This document shows, piece after piece, positions 37,001 through 45,050 of a DNA stretch of 64,000 nt. Within the stretch, counting starts at the first letter, position 1, and each line of letters begins with the position of its first letter. The stretch spans positions 124,001 to 188,000 of the forward strand of contig NZ_LMCP01000004.1 of assembly GCF_001425625.1 (NCBI RefSeq), read 5' to 3'. Under the pieces are notes generated by a model, which saw only the letters and a program-made list of their open reading frames with translations, made no database searches and was not told the DNA's origin. Made by a program: the position numbers and the translations under genes. The DNA is from Mesorhizobium sp. Root102. GTDB taxonomy: Bacteria > Pseudomonadota > Alphaproteobacteria > Rhizobiales > Rhizobiaceae.

Positions 37001-38046
37001 ACGGCGATTTCTCGACGGCGCTGTCAAGCAGCGGCAAGTCGGTCGAGGGGATGGTGGCCGCCTTGTCCGGCTCCGGCACGGCGACGCTGAAGAGCTTGCG
37101 GGTCGCCGGCGTCAATCCCGATGCGTTCAATGCGTTCCTCGCCAAGGCGGATGCGATCGGACGTGATATCGATGCGGCCAAGACCGCCGGCTTCGCGCCT
37201 GATATCGCGGCCGGTGGAAGTCTTGCCGCCAAGGACACCGACATCGCCTTCACGGTTGCCGGCGGCATGCTGAGGGCGCCGCCGATCAACCTGGACAATC
37301 CGGCGGCGACCTTGTCTGCCGACATTACGGCGGACCTCAACACAGCCATGGTTTCCGCCAAGGGGGCGATCACCTATCGCCCAGGCGACGAGGCACTGAT
37401 CGGCTCCGAGCCGATCATGAATTTCACCGCCGAGGGGCCGTTCGGCGCCGTGAAGCGGCAGTTCGACAGCGAGCCGCTGGCACAGTTCCTGACTCAGCGC
37501 GCGCTGGAAAAGGAGCAGCAGCGCGTCGAGGCGATGCAGGCCGCTCTGCTCGAGAAGCAGCGGCTGCGGCGCGAGGTGCGCTATTACGCGGCGCTGCAGG
37601 CCGAACGGGACAACGCCGCCGAGGAATTGCGCAAGCAGGAGGAAGCAGCACGGCTGAAAGCCGAGGCTGACGCCAAGGCCAAGGCCGAAGCGGAGGCCCA
37701 GGCGAAAGCCGAAGCCGACGCCCAAGCCAAAGCTCAGGCAGACGCGGAGGCGAAAGCCAAGGCGGACGCGGATGCCAAAGCCAAGGCGGATGCGGACGCC
37801 AAGGCCGCTGCCGAACAGCAGGCCGCCGACGAAGCGGCCAAGGCACAGGCCAACGAGCAGCAGCGGCAGAAGGCGGAAGAGGCGATGCGCATCGAAAAGG
37901 CAAAGCTCGAGGCTGAACGCAAGGCTGTGCAGCAGGCTCCGAAGGTGGAGCATGCGCCGCTGCCGGAGGCCAACGACAATCCGCCGCCGGCCAAGCCGAA
38001 GTCCAATCCGTTCACGCTCAACAATCTGCTGAAGTCGCTGCAGTAG
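34081..38046 (+). CDS. Large AsmA family envelope protein with TolA-like tail
   Basis: 1321 residues. An N-terminal membrane anchor (FVIFGGLFVLVLCAALVVPY) is followed by the AsmA start (AILGRKVTVQGDATARLLPF) and a very long repetitive beta-strand region. AsmA-like C-terminal features appear near residues 1000-1140 (ALSSSGKSVEGMVAALSGSG). The last about 190 residues are a charged Ala/Lys/Glu/Asp coiled coil (AKAEADAKAKAEAEAQAKAE-like) ending NPFTLNNLLKSLQ. AsmA-like proteins are thought to bridge the envelope for lipid transport or outer-membrane assembly. Confidence 0.9.
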   Translation: MLARLFVIFGGLFVLVLCAALVVPYFIDWTGYRADFEREASAILGRKVTVQGDATARLLPFPSVTFSNVAVAGGPNGQPAMTVETFSMDAELAPFLRGEVLIFDMRLVRPKATIDIANDGTVDWAMRPSSPFDPNQVSIEKLTVTEGQIELRHAAGGRSHLFSEINSTISAKSLAGPWRLDGTLRLDGLRTTVAASTGKAEGTGQMRLRLKADPDAYPLVIETDGNAGIVNGAAVYSGQFKISGADKNSAELRGTDGETVKVSAGKPDPGFRLNGKFSLDHQKLGVNEFRFETGPLDNPYTADGKASVDLGLKPSFAIEANGAQVQFDEAVGAEVGAGLTLDQRIAAFEQALLDLPKPTIPGTLEVKLPAVVAGDTTVRDVHLSAEPVDGGWSVKSLAATLPGRTTLEADGMLVLDVEGHFGFNGSLLLAVAQPSGFAAWLSKDVDEAIRRLPAAGFKAKVDLSAKRQAFSDLELILGKAKFSGRIDSSQPDDAKPSVLMRLEGGELDVDGLAAFASIFVSDKGANRFADRDLDFQIKAGPVNAGGLTADTVDTALRLRDGLLEIDRLSVGGLAGASISATGRIKDFPASPTGKLDASVVAVDLKPLIDVAAQHYPDSAVLKGLASRAAAYPELFQDARVDLVASAADNGDGTTGLAVSGQGKAGGSAFSASLSGKGAVDKLLEAPVALTFNAKNPDATALLALYGLPALPLGMLGEASTDVQAKGTLGGGLATTVSLAGEDFKASFDGTVADTSQGLAAKGKLNLDAADIEPWLMTSGIGLPGMGAGMSASLSAQGDYGNGLLVLDELNGAINEAAVSGDVNIDVKEGVDGKGGVPHLAGALALDELDLDPMAVALFGDSAFLADKDVADKSGVWPATPFSQKSSLPFTADLDLTTAALAAGRFATAYDAAFSLKLDQEGIRVSDLKAKLLGGALTGLFELKNNDGTGLFTGQMKLAGADLATVLPDAGISGNGDFSTALSSSGKSVEGMVAALSGSGTATLKSLRVAGVNPDAFNAFLAKADAIGRDIDAAKTAGFAPDIAAGGSLAAKDTDIAFTVAGGMLRAPPINLDNPAATLSADITADLNTAMVSAKGAITYRPGDEALIGSEPIMNFTAEGPFGAVKRQFDSEPLAQFLTQRALEKEQQRVEAMQAALLEKQRLRREVRYYAALQAERDNAAEELRKQEEAARLKAEADAKAKAEAEAQAKAEADAQAKAQADAEAKAKADADAKAKADADAKAAAEQQAADEAAKAQANEQQRQKAEEAMRIEKAKLEAERKAVQQAPKVEHAPLPEANDNPPPAKPKSNPFTLNNLLKSLQ

Positions 38047-38089
38047 GACCCCAACGCCTTCCTGATGGACGATCCGCGAAGCAGCCGAT

Positions 38090-38971
38090 TCAGAGGACAA
38101 GCAGTTGTGCGCTCTCTGCCGCGTAGCGGGCGTGGCGGAAATCTCGGACGGTCAAGAGTCTGCCGCCCCGCCAGCCCAGCAGGATGAAATAGGATGGCCG
38201 CGCCGCCGGATCATCGCTATCGCGGACGAGGACTGCCGGCCTGTCTTCGACGAAGCCCGGCACGAAACACCAATTCCGCACCTGGGAATAGTTGTGGAAG
38301 TAGGTGCCGACCTCCTTGCGACCATTCAGCCGCGTCCTGGCCACCAGCTCCAGCCGCACCTCGTCGGCCAGCATGTCGCGCACGGCGTCGAAGTCGCGGG
38401 CGTTGAAGCGATCGATATACGCATCGAGCAGCAGGCGCTCAGGCGCGCTGAGCCTGGGAGCCGGGCGGTCGTCGGGCTCATCGGCAAGCTGGCGCAACCG
38501 GCCGCGGCCGCGATGCAGGCCCGCCTTGACGGCGGGGATGCTGGTGTCGAGCACGGCGCTGATTTCCTGCAACGAATATCCCAGAACGTCCATCATGATG
38601 ACGCTGCTTCGCTGTGTGACGGGAAGGCGCATGAAGGTATGCAGGCCGGCCGCCGCTGCCTGACGCTCGACTATGGGATTTACCGGGTCGACGATCATGT
38701 CCGGGTCCTCATCCGCAAAGGCCTTTTCACGGGCTCGCCGGCGCAGGAAATCGAGGGCGGCATTGTGGGCAATGCGAAACAGCCAGCCTTCCGGGTTGGC
38801 GATCGGGCCGGCGTTGGGCAGCGCTTCGAACGCCTTGGTCAGCGCTTCCTGCAGCACGTCCTCGCCGTCGATCACCGAGCCGGTCATGCGGGCGCAGTAA
38901 CGGTGCAGCTTGGGGCGCATTTCGCCGAACAGGCGGGCAAAAGGCTCGCGGATCTCGCTAGGAATGTTCAT
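38090..38971 (-). CDS. ECF sigma factor with C-terminal SnoaL-like domain
   Basis: 293 residues. Region 2 is visible in GEDVLQEALTKAFEALPN and WLFRIAHNAALDFLRRRA, and region 4 in MMDVLGYSLQEISAVLDTSI, then VKAGLHRGRGRLR. The last about 110 residues (LLDAYIDRFNARDFDAVRDM onwards) form an NTF2/SnoaL-like domain, as in the ECF41-type SigJ group, where it adjusts sigma activity instead of an anti-sigma factor. It shares an operon (16-bp gap) with the small gene upstream. Confidence 0.92.
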   Translation of the reverse strand: MNIPSEIREPFARLFGEMRPKLHRYCARMTGSVIDGEDVLQEALTKAFEALPNAGPIANPEGWLFRIAHNAALDFLRRRAREKAFADEDPDMIVDPVNPIVERQAAAAGLHTFMRLPVTQRSSVIMMDVLGYSLQEISAVLDTSIPAVKAGLHRGRGRLRQLADEPDDRPAPRLSAPERLLLDAYIDRFNARDFDAVRDMLADEVRLELVARTRLNGRKEVGTYFHNYSQVRNWCFVPGFVEDRPAVLVRDSDDPAARPSYFILLGWRGGRLLTVRDFRHARYAAESAQLLVL

Positions 38972-38987
38972 ACGCCTCTGTTCGCCG

Positions 38988-39293
38988 TTACTGGTCCAGC
39001 ATCCGGTAGTGGCCCACCACGGTCATTTCCTCGCGCTGCGGACGCTCGATCAAGCGATCCCTGATGCCGTTCTGAAAGGCCTCGAATGCCGCCAGCCCGG
39101 TGATTATGTCGGAATGGGCCTCGGTTTCCGTCTCGACCAGATGAACAAAGGTCCCGTCGTCAGACCGCCATGTCATATAGCGAACGCCTTCCGGCGATTT
39201 TTCCCGCAGCTCCTGGAACACGGCCTTGACCAACCGTTCATTCTCGTCGGTCCGTTCCGGTTTCGTCTTGTAACGTATCAGGTGGCGTTTCAT
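38988..39293 (-). CDS. Small ABM-like protein co-transcribed with the ECF sigma gene
   Basis: 101 residues. The pattern MKRHLIRYKTKPERTDENER with VRYMTWRSDDGTFVHLVETE and a closing strand fits a dimeric alpha/beta barrel (ABM) fold. Proteins of this kind sit beside ECF41-type sigma genes, often as oxidoreductase or monooxygenase-like partners. The catalytic activity is unknown. It is probably the target or co-regulated product of the adjacent sigma factor. Confidence 0.75.
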   Translation of the reverse strand: MKRHLIRYKTKPERTDENERLVKAVFQELREKSPEGVRYMTWRSDDGTFVHLVETETEAHSDIITGLAAFEAFQNGIRDRLIERPQREEMTVVGHYRMLDQ

Positions 39294-39415
39294 CGCGGTT
39301 GTTCCTCTTGGTTGCCCTGCGCCTTTGCGGTTGCTCACCTTCGAGACGCTGTCGTGAGACGAAAGGATTCGGGCACTGGGAAATAATTCGTGTCGCTCGC
39401 AAAGACGCCCGAGTG

Positions 39416-39847
39416 TCACTTGCTGTCGAGCAGCCGCCGCAGCATCGGTTCGATGCGTGACAGCTCGTCGAGATGTGCCGCCGACAGCTCGGCCAGGCAA
39501 TCGTCGGCGCGCCCGGTCAGTTGCAGCAGCACGCGGCGGTGGTCGTCCTTGTCCTGATCCCTTGCGACCAGTCCTGCCTCGCCGAGGCGGTTGACCAGTT
39601 CGACGGCGCTGTGGTGGCGGATGCGCAGTCGTTCCGCGAGGTCGCCAACCGTCACCGGGCCGCCGCCCGGGAATCCCTTGATTGCAAGCAGCGCCTGATG
39701 CTGGCGCGGGGTCAGGCCGGCGTCTTCCGCCTGGATCTGGCTGAATTCGAGGAAGCGGCGGATGAGGTAGCGAAACTCCGACAGCCGCTGGTAGTCGGCT
39801 TGGCTGATGGCGGGGCGTGATTTTTGTGGCTGCGACATACCGGACAT
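39416..39847 (-). CDS. MarR family transcriptional regulator
   Basis: 143 residues. The winged helix-turn-helix lies in LTPRQHQALLAIKGFPG, VTVGDLAERLRIRHHSAVEL and the wing GLVARDQDKDDHRRVLLQLT, all typical of MarR. It is divergent from the ClC channel gene, and a perfect palindrome lies between the two starts, so it probably represses both. The signal is unknown. Confidence 0.92.
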   Translation of the reverse strand: MSGMSQPQKSRPAISQADYQRLSEFRYLIRRFLEFSQIQAEDAGLTPRQHQALLAIKGFPGGGPVTVGDLAERLRIRHHSAVELVNRLGEAGLVARDQDKDDHRRVLLQLTGRADDCLAELSAAHLDELSRIEPMLRRLLDSK

Positions 39848-39903
39848 TTGTTCGTTTTCCGCGAAAGCTCAAACGGTTTTCGAGCGAAACCGGCTTGAAT
39901 ATT

Positions 39904-39922
39904 TGTATCGTGTTACGATACA
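39904..39922. promoter_or_regulatory. Candidate MarR operator
   Basis: TGTATCGT at 39904-39911 and ACGATACA at 39915-39922 are exact inverted repeats separated by GTT. The 19-bp site lies 57 bp upstream of the MarR start and 82 bp upstream of the ClC start. Size and symmetry suit a MarR dimer. Confidence 0.8.
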
Positions 39923-40004
39923 TAGCCACCGACAAATCCGGCTGGCCTTATCGACCTTGCCGTATATCCGACATACGGCCCGCCGCCAGGAAGCAGATTT
40001 TGCC

Positions 40005-41807
40005 ATGAAGACCCATCACTCGAACCCGGAGCATCTGCGAGATTTCACCACGGACGTCAGGGTGCTGCTCGTTGCCGCCATTGCGGTGGTGGTGGCTACA
40101 GCCAGCGTGTTTGCCGGCATCGCACTTTTGAAGCTGATCCGACTTGCCACCAACATCGCCTATTTCGGCCAGTTCTCGCTTGCCGATCTGAAACTCGAGG
40201 ATACGCCGCTTGGGCTTGCCGCTGTCATCGTGCCGGTGATCGGCGCGCTGATCATCGGCCTGATGGCGCGCTTCGGCAGCGAGAAGATTCGCGGCCACGG
40301 CATTCCGGAAGCCATCGAGGCGATCCTGCTGGGACGCTCAAAACTCGACGCCAAGGTGGCGATCCTGAAGCCGCTGTCGTCAGCGATCTCGATCGGCTCC
40401 GGCGGGCCGTTCGGCGCCGAGGGTCCGATCATCATGACAGGCGGCGCGATCGGCTCGCTGATCGCACAGATGCTGCCGGTCAGCGACAATGAACGAAAGA
40501 CGCTGCTGGTGGCAGGTGCGGCAGCGGGCATGACGACGGTCTTCGGAACACCGATCGCCGCCATCATGCTGGCCGTCGAACTGCTGCTTTTCGAATGGAC
40601 CCCGCGCAGCTTCATTCCCGTCGCGGTCGCGGCTGTTATCGCCGAGGTGGAACGCACCATGCTGCATCTGCCCGGACCGATCTTTCCGTTCCAGGGCGGT
40701 ATGGAGGTGTCCTTTGTCGGTCTTGCCGGCTGGGCGGCGATCGGTGTCGCGGCGGGCCTGTTGTCGGGGCTGCTGACGCAGATGGTCTATGCCTGCGAGG
40801 ACGGTTTTCAGAAGCTGCCCATTCACTGGATGTGGTGGCCGATGCTGGGCGGTCTGGTGGTCGGCATTGGCGGGCTGATCGAGCCGCACGCACTGGGCGT
40901 CGGCTATGACAACATCGCCGACATGCTGGACGGCCGCACGCTTGCCACCGCCGCACTCATCCTGCTTGTGGTCAAGGCCATTATCTGGTCGGTGGCGCTC
41001 GGGTCGGGGACATCCGGAGGCGTACTGGCGCCGCTGTTGATCATGGGTGGCGCAATGGGGGCGGTGCTCGCCGGAATTCTGCCGGCGGCGGACCCGGGCT
41101 TCTGGGCACTGCTGGCCATGGCCGCCACCATGGGCGGCACCATGCGTGCACCGCTGACGGCTACTTTCTTCGCGGTCGAGTTGACCGGCAACACCCATGT
41201 TCTGGTGCCGCTGATCGCGGCTTGCGCGGCGGCGCACGCCGTCACCGTGCTCCTGATGAAGCGGTCGATCCTGACCGAGAAGATCGCCAGGCGAGGGCAC
41301 CACCTCGTGCGCGAATACCGTGTCGACCCTTTCGCACTGACGAGGGTGCGTGAGGTGATGACTTCTAAGGTCGAAAGCGTGCCGGCGACGATGACTCTGC
41401 ATGGCGCAGCAGCCTTCCTGACCGCGCCAGAGACACGGCATCCGAGCTTTCCGGTGGTGGATGAGAACGGGCATGTGCTCGGCCTCATCGATCCGCCGGC
41501 GATCCTGCGCTGGCGCCGTGCCGGTACCCACCGCACCACGACGCTTGGTGCGCTGCTGGCCGGCAGCAAGGTGACGCTCGCCTATCCGGATGAATATCTG
41601 GAAGGCCTCTCCGACAAGCTACTGACGGCCAACGTCTCCCATCTGCCGGTCGTCACCCGCGAAGGGTCGCAACTGGTCGGCTATGTCGGCTGGAAGGATC
41701 TTATGCGCGTGCGGTCGAGGAAACAGGCCGAAGAGCGCGAGCGTTCGACCTTGCTTGGCTTCCGCACCAGACGCAGGAAAACGGAAGACGTGGTCGAGGG
41801 CCTTTAG
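40005..41807 (+). CDS. ClC-family chloride channel/antiporter with CBS domains
   Basis: 600 residues from the ATG at 40005. The membrane core has the selectivity-filter segments GSGGPFGAEGP (with the gating glutamate) and SGGVLAPLLIMGGAMG. Two C-terminal CBS domains follow (REVMTSKVESVPATMTLHGA and LLTANVSHLPVVTREGSQLV). Members conduct Cl- or exchange it for protons. The CBS pair may sense adenine nucleotides. It is probably under control of the divergent MarR protein. Its stop overlaps the convergent ribbon-helix-helix gene. Confidence 0.92.
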   Translation: MKTHHSNPEHLRDFTTDVRVLLVAAIAVVVATASVFAGIALLKLIRLATNIAYFGQFSLADLKLEDTPLGLAAVIVPVIGALIIGLMARFGSEKIRGHGIPEAIEAILLGRSKLDAKVAILKPLSSAISIGSGGPFGAEGPIIMTGGAIGSLIAQMLPVSDNERKTLLVAGAAAGMTTVFGTPIAAIMLAVELLLFEWTPRSFIPVAVAAVIAEVERTMLHLPGPIFPFQGGMEVSFVGLAGWAAIGVAAGLLSGLLTQMVYACEDGFQKLPIHWMWWPMLGGLVVGIGGLIEPHALGVGYDNIADMLDGRTLATAALILLVVKAIIWSVALGSGTSGGVLAPLLIMGGAMGAVLAGILPAADPGFWALLAMAATMGGTMRAPLTATFFAVELTGNTHVLVPLIAACAAAHAVTVLLMKRSILTEKIARRGHHLVREYRVDPFALTRVREVMTSKVESVPATMTLHGAAAFLTAPETRHPSFPVVDENGHVLGLIDPPAILRWRRAGTHRTTTLGALLAGSKVTLAYPDEYLEGLSDKLLTANVSHLPVVTREGSQLVGYVGWKDLMRVRSRKQAEERERSTLLGFRTRRRKTEDVVEGL

Positions 41808-42028
41808 AGACGCGTTCCGCGCTTCGCCCACTCCAGGACATGGAGCCTCAGCGCCGAGGACAGGTTGGTGTCGCGCGGACGCGTCTCGTCGACTTCGGCG
41901 ACAAGAGCGGCGAGCGTCAATTGCCGGGCGGCCGCGATCGCGACGAGGTCGGCATAGAAGGGCTTTTCGAGCGAATAGCTGGTGCGGTGACCGCGAATGG
42001 TCACCGAACGCTTTTCAACCGCGCTCAC
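41804..42028 (-). CDS. Ribbon-helix-helix domain protein
   Basis: 74 residues from a GTG start that overlaps the previous stop (GTGA). KRSVTIRGHRTSYSLEKPFY followed by LVAIAAARQLTLAALVAEVD is the ribbon-helix-helix pattern of PF13467-type proteins. It is the third gene of the sspB/DUF4169 operon. Its role is unknown; DNA binding is likely from the fold. Confidence 0.87.
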   Translation of the reverse strand: MSAVEKRSVTIRGHRTSYSLEKPFYADLVAIAAARQLTLAALVAEVDETRPRDTNLSSALRLHVLEWAKRGTRL

Positions 42029-42222
42029 TGGTGGTCTTCGGCGCCGGATGGCTCGCGGCGGTGCCCAGCGACGAAGGTCTCGGCCTTGTCGGCGACCAGG
42101 CGGTCGCGTTGCTTCTCTGCCTTGGAGCGGCCGTACAACGCCCGGTTCTGTTCGGCGACGCGCACATTCTCGTCCCGCGCCTTCTGCTTGCGAGCCTGGC
42201 GGAGATTGACGATGTCGGCCAT
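42025..42222 (-). CDS. DUF4169 family protein
   Basis: 65 residues. MADIVNLRQARKQKAR and NRALYGRSKAEKQRDRL are the hallmark of DUF4169, a short basic alphaproteobacterial family of unknown function. It lies 16 bp after sspB and overlaps the next gene by 4 bp. Confidence 0.9.
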   Translation of the reverse strand: MADIVNLRQARKQKARDENVRVAEQNRALYGRSKAEKQRDRLVADKAETFVAGHRREPSGAEDHQ

Positions 42223-42238
42223 GGCGTGATCCGAAGGC

Positions 42239-42775
42239 CTATTTCTTGCGGAAGGCGTCGAGCGAGACCACTTCGGCGCCCTTGGTGGCGGCGTCCGCCG
42301 CCGCGGGCTTCTTCTCCGCCTCGGCGGCGGCCTTCTTCTCGGCCTTCGGCTTTTTCTCGGAGACGATGGTCAACGGCTCGGGCGTGGCTTGAGCGGCTGG
42401 TTCCTCGGCTGCACCGTCCGTCTTGACGTCGAATTCGAGCTCGAAGTTGACCGACGGATCATAGAAGCCGCGTACGGCCGAGAACGGGATTTCGAGCTTT
42501 TCCGGCACGTCGGAAAAGGACAGGCCGACCTCGAAGCCGGTGTCGGTCACCTTCAGGTCCCAATACTGGAACTGGATGACGATGGTCATCTGCTCGGGAT
42601 AGCGCTCGCGCAGCCGCGACGACACGCGCACGCCCGGCGCGCCGGTCAGGAAGGTGATGAAGAAGTGGTGGTTGCCGGGGAGGCCGGTGCGCGCGACCTC
42701 GGCCAGGACCTTGCGCATGACGCCGCGCAACGCCTCCTGGGCCAGAATGTCGTAGCGGATGTGGTCGTCGGCCAT
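42239..42775 (-). CDS. sspB: SspB family ClpXP adaptor
   Basis: 178 residues. The alphaproteobacterial SspB core is visible (IRYDILAQEALRGVMRKVLA, HHFFITFLTGAPGVRVSSRL, MTIVIQFQYWDLKVTDTGFE), followed by an Ala/Lys/Glu-rich linker and the C-terminal tail VSLDAFRKK that docks to ClpX. It delivers ssrA-tagged proteins to ClpXP. The ssrA gene that makes the tag lies about 3 kb away in the same window. The ATG at 42775 is chosen; the upstream extension is not typical. Confidence 0.92.
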   Translation of the reverse strand: MADDHIRYDILAQEALRGVMRKVLAEVARTGLPGNHHFFITFLTGAPGVRVSSRLRERYPEQMTIVIQFQYWDLKVTDTGFEVGLSFSDVPEKLEIPFSAVRGFYDPSVNFELEFDVKTDGAAEEPAAQATPEPLTIVSEKKPKAEKKAAAEAEKKPAAADAATKGAEVVSLDAFRKK

Positions 42776-42922
42776 GTGGCGGTCGGGTTCCGTTGAATCG
42801 TCCGCATAGCTGTAATCAAGCTTGAGGGCGGCGTAAACCTGATATAGACGCGCCGCCGCGTCGAAGCGAGGACTATTGCCAACGATTTGATCGGCAAGGC
42901 GGCTTGCCGGCAAGCGCAAATG

Positions 42923-43612
42923 TTATGCGTTAGCCAGCGCAGTGTGTTTTTTGGCGCTGCTCGGGGCAGGGCGCTTGCCGAAAGCGCGCAGGAAGGTGCG
43001 CACGCCATTCGTCGCCGATTGCACCACCTCGTCCTCGCGCGGCGTGCCGCCGAGCATGAAGGTGGTCTGCAGTTCGGCATTGACCAGGCCGAGGAACTGG
43101 CGTGCCGCCACGTCGGGGTCCGCGATCGACAGGTAACCGCCGTAGGCGAGGCGGGCAAAGCGCGCGGCGATTGCCGGCCATGTCCTGCCCGGTCCCTGTT
43201 CGCGCCATTCGGCAAACAGTTCGGGATAGCGCTCGCCTTCGGTCTGGATCAGCTTGCGCAGGCATTTTCCGTCGCGGTTGCAGATGCAGTTCTGGTTCAA
43301 GCGCACGGCAAAGCCGATCAGATCCGCCTCAAGATCGTTGGGCCGATCGGGGAAGGTGGCAATGGTGGCGAAGATGCCGGCATTGCAGCGTTCGGTCAGA
43401 TCACGAACCACCGCGACGAACAGTTTCTCCTTGTCGCCGTGATGGTTGTAGATGGTCTGGCGCGAGACGCCGGCTTCGGCAGCGATCAGATCGATGTTGG
43501 CGCCGGCGAAACCTTCGCGGCAAAACACGGTGGCGGCGGAGTCGACGATCGACAGGCGCTTGGCCTCATGGCCGCGTGGCGGGAAAATGTCAGGAGAAAC
43601 GTGCAGCTTCAT
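42923..43612 (-). CDS. TetR family transcriptional regulator
   Basis: 229 residues. The helix-turn-helix (IVDSAATVFCREGFAGANID, LIAAEAGVSRQTIYNHHGDK) is canonical. The ligand-binding half contains an unusual cysteine cluster NCICNRDGKC. It is divergent from the Bcr/CflA exporter gene, with a perfect palindrome between them, so it probably represses the exporter and itself. Confidence 0.92.
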   Translation of the reverse strand: MKLHVSPDIFPPRGHEAKRLSIVDSAATVFCREGFAGANIDLIAAEAGVSRQTIYNHHGDKEKLFVAVVRDLTERCNAGIFATIATFPDRPNDLEADLIGFAVRLNQNCICNRDGKCLRKLIQTEGERYPELFAEWREQGPGRTWPAIAARFARLAYGGYLSIADPDVAARQFLGLVNAELQTTFMLGGTPREDEVVQSATNGVRTFLRAFGKRPAPSSAKKHTALANA

Positions 43613-43638
43613 GAAAAACTATATAGAGGTGATTGACG

Positions 43639-43660
43639 ATTTAGACAAGAGTGTCTAAAT
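43639..43660. promoter_or_regulatory. Candidate TetR operator
   Basis: ATTTAGACA at 43639-43647 is exactly inverted as TGTCTAAAT at 43652-43660 with AGAG between. It lies 27 bp upstream of the TetR start and 138 bp upstream of the exporter start. The arms and spacing fit a TetR dimer site. Confidence 0.8.
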
Positions 43661-43797
43661 TTGTGGACACAAGATTAACAGATTTCACGACGGGACGAAT
43701 AGAATTCGCTCGTGGAGTGTCGGAACCTCATGGGATGGAACGTCCTAGGGTTAGACGTCGCCCGGCGGCGGCAACCAGATTGAAAGAAACCTTTATC

Positions 43798-45003
43798 ATG
43801 AGTCCCAAATTCCTCCGCATTGCGGTCGTGCTCGGCCTGTTGTCCGCCATCGGCCCGTTTGCCATCGACATGTATCTGCCGGCGCTGCCGTCGATCGGCG
43901 CCGATCTGCATGCCGGCACCGCTGCCGTGCAGATGAGCCTGTTGATCTTCTTCCTGTCGATGGGTTTTGGCCAGATCGTCGTCGGGCCGATCTCCGACAT
44001 GGTCGGCCGCAAGCTGCCGCTTTATGGCGGCCTCGCGCTGTTCATGGTCGGCGGCATCGGTTCGGCAATGGCGCCGACCATCGAATGGCTCATCGCTTTC
44101 CGCTTCCTGCAAGGCCTTGGCGCCAGCGCCGGCATGGCCGTTCCGCGCGCCATCGTGCGCGACCTGCACACCGGCAATGAGGCCGCCAAGCTGATGTCCT
44201 TGCTGATGCTGGTGTTCTCGGTGTCGCCGATCCTGGCGCCGCTGACCGGCAGCGTGATCATCGAGAATTTCGGCTGGCGCGCCGTGTTCTGGACGGTGAC
44301 GGGCGCTGCTCTGCTCGCCACAATCCTTTTGGCGACCTCGCTCAAGGAGACTCGGCCGGTGGAAGACCGCGCCGGATCCTCCTTCGGTACCGCGCTGTCG
44401 GCCTATCGCTTGCTGATGGGCGACCGGAACTTCCTCGGCCTGACGGCGATCGCCGGCTTCGGTATTGCGAGCTTCTTCGTCTATCTGTCGAGCTCGTCGT
44501 TCATCCTGATCGACTATTACGGCCTGTCGCCTTCGGTCTACAGCGTGTTCTTCTCGATCAATGCGGTCGCCTTCATCGGCATGTCGCAAATGACGGGACT
44601 GCTGGCCGAGCGCTTCGGGCTGCGGCGCGTGGTGCGCGTCGCGGTGACCGGCTATGCCACGACGATGGTAGTGCTGTTTGCGGTGATGGCGACCGGCATC
44701 GACCGGCTCGACGTGATGGCGGCACTGCTGTTCGTCGGCTACGGCTTCCTCGGCCTGGTCATTCCGACCACTTCGGTGCTGGCCATGGAAGAGCATGGCG
44801 AGATCGCCGGCACGGCTTCGGCGCTGATGGGCACGCTGCATTTCGCGATCGGCGCACTCGCCATGGGTGTTGCCGGCGTGTTCTTCGACGGCACGCCGCT
44901 GCCGATGGTGGCCGGCATAACGCTGTGCGCGGTGATCTCATTCACGCTGGCCAAAGTCACGCTCGGCCGCTGGCGCGAAGCCGTCGAGGCGCCGGCGGAA
45001 TAA
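43798..45003 (+). CDS. Bcr/CflA family multidrug efflux MFS transporter
   Basis: 401 residues with twelve membrane segments from the ATG at 43798. The family start LSAIGPFAIDMYLPALPSIG, the MFS motif GQIVVGPISDMVGRKLPLYG, and FRFLQGLGASAGMAVPRAIV match Bcr/CflA proton-driven drug exporters. It is probably controlled by the divergent TetR protein. It ends at a strong hairpin terminator. Confidence 0.92.
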   Translation: MSPKFLRIAVVLGLLSAIGPFAIDMYLPALPSIGADLHAGTAAVQMSLLIFFLSMGFGQIVVGPISDMVGRKLPLYGGLALFMVGGIGSAMAPTIEWLIAFRFLQGLGASAGMAVPRAIVRDLHTGNEAAKLMSLLMLVFSVSPILAPLTGSVIIENFGWRAVFWTVTGAALLATILLATSLKETRPVEDRAGSSFGTALSAYRLLMGDRNFLGLTAIAGFGIASFFVYLSSSSFILIDYYGLSPSVYSVFFSINAVAFIGMSQMTGLLAERFGLRRVVRVAVTGYATTMVVLFAVMATGIDRLDVMAALLFVGYGFLGLVIPTTSVLAMEEHGEIAGTASALMGTLHFAIGALAMGVAGVFFDGTPLPMVAGITLCAVISFTLAKVTLGRWREAVEAPAE

Positions 45004-45018
45004 GCGACCACAAACAAA

Positions 45019-45050
45019 TGAAAAAGGCCGGGTTCACCCGGCCTTTTTCA
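45019..45050. terminator. Bidirectional intrinsic terminator
   Basis: TGAAAAAGGCCGGG (45019-45032) pairs perfectly with CCCGGCCTTTTTCA (45037-45050) around a TTCA loop. A/T runs flank the GC stem on both sides, so it works for both convergent genes. The right arm includes the stop codon of the ATPase gene. Confidence 0.93.

Noticed and set aside
37640..37840. Short-period repeat possibly a CRISPR or satellite
   Set aside because: It is in-frame coding sequence for the Ala/Lys/Glu coiled coil of the AsmA protein, with no spacers.
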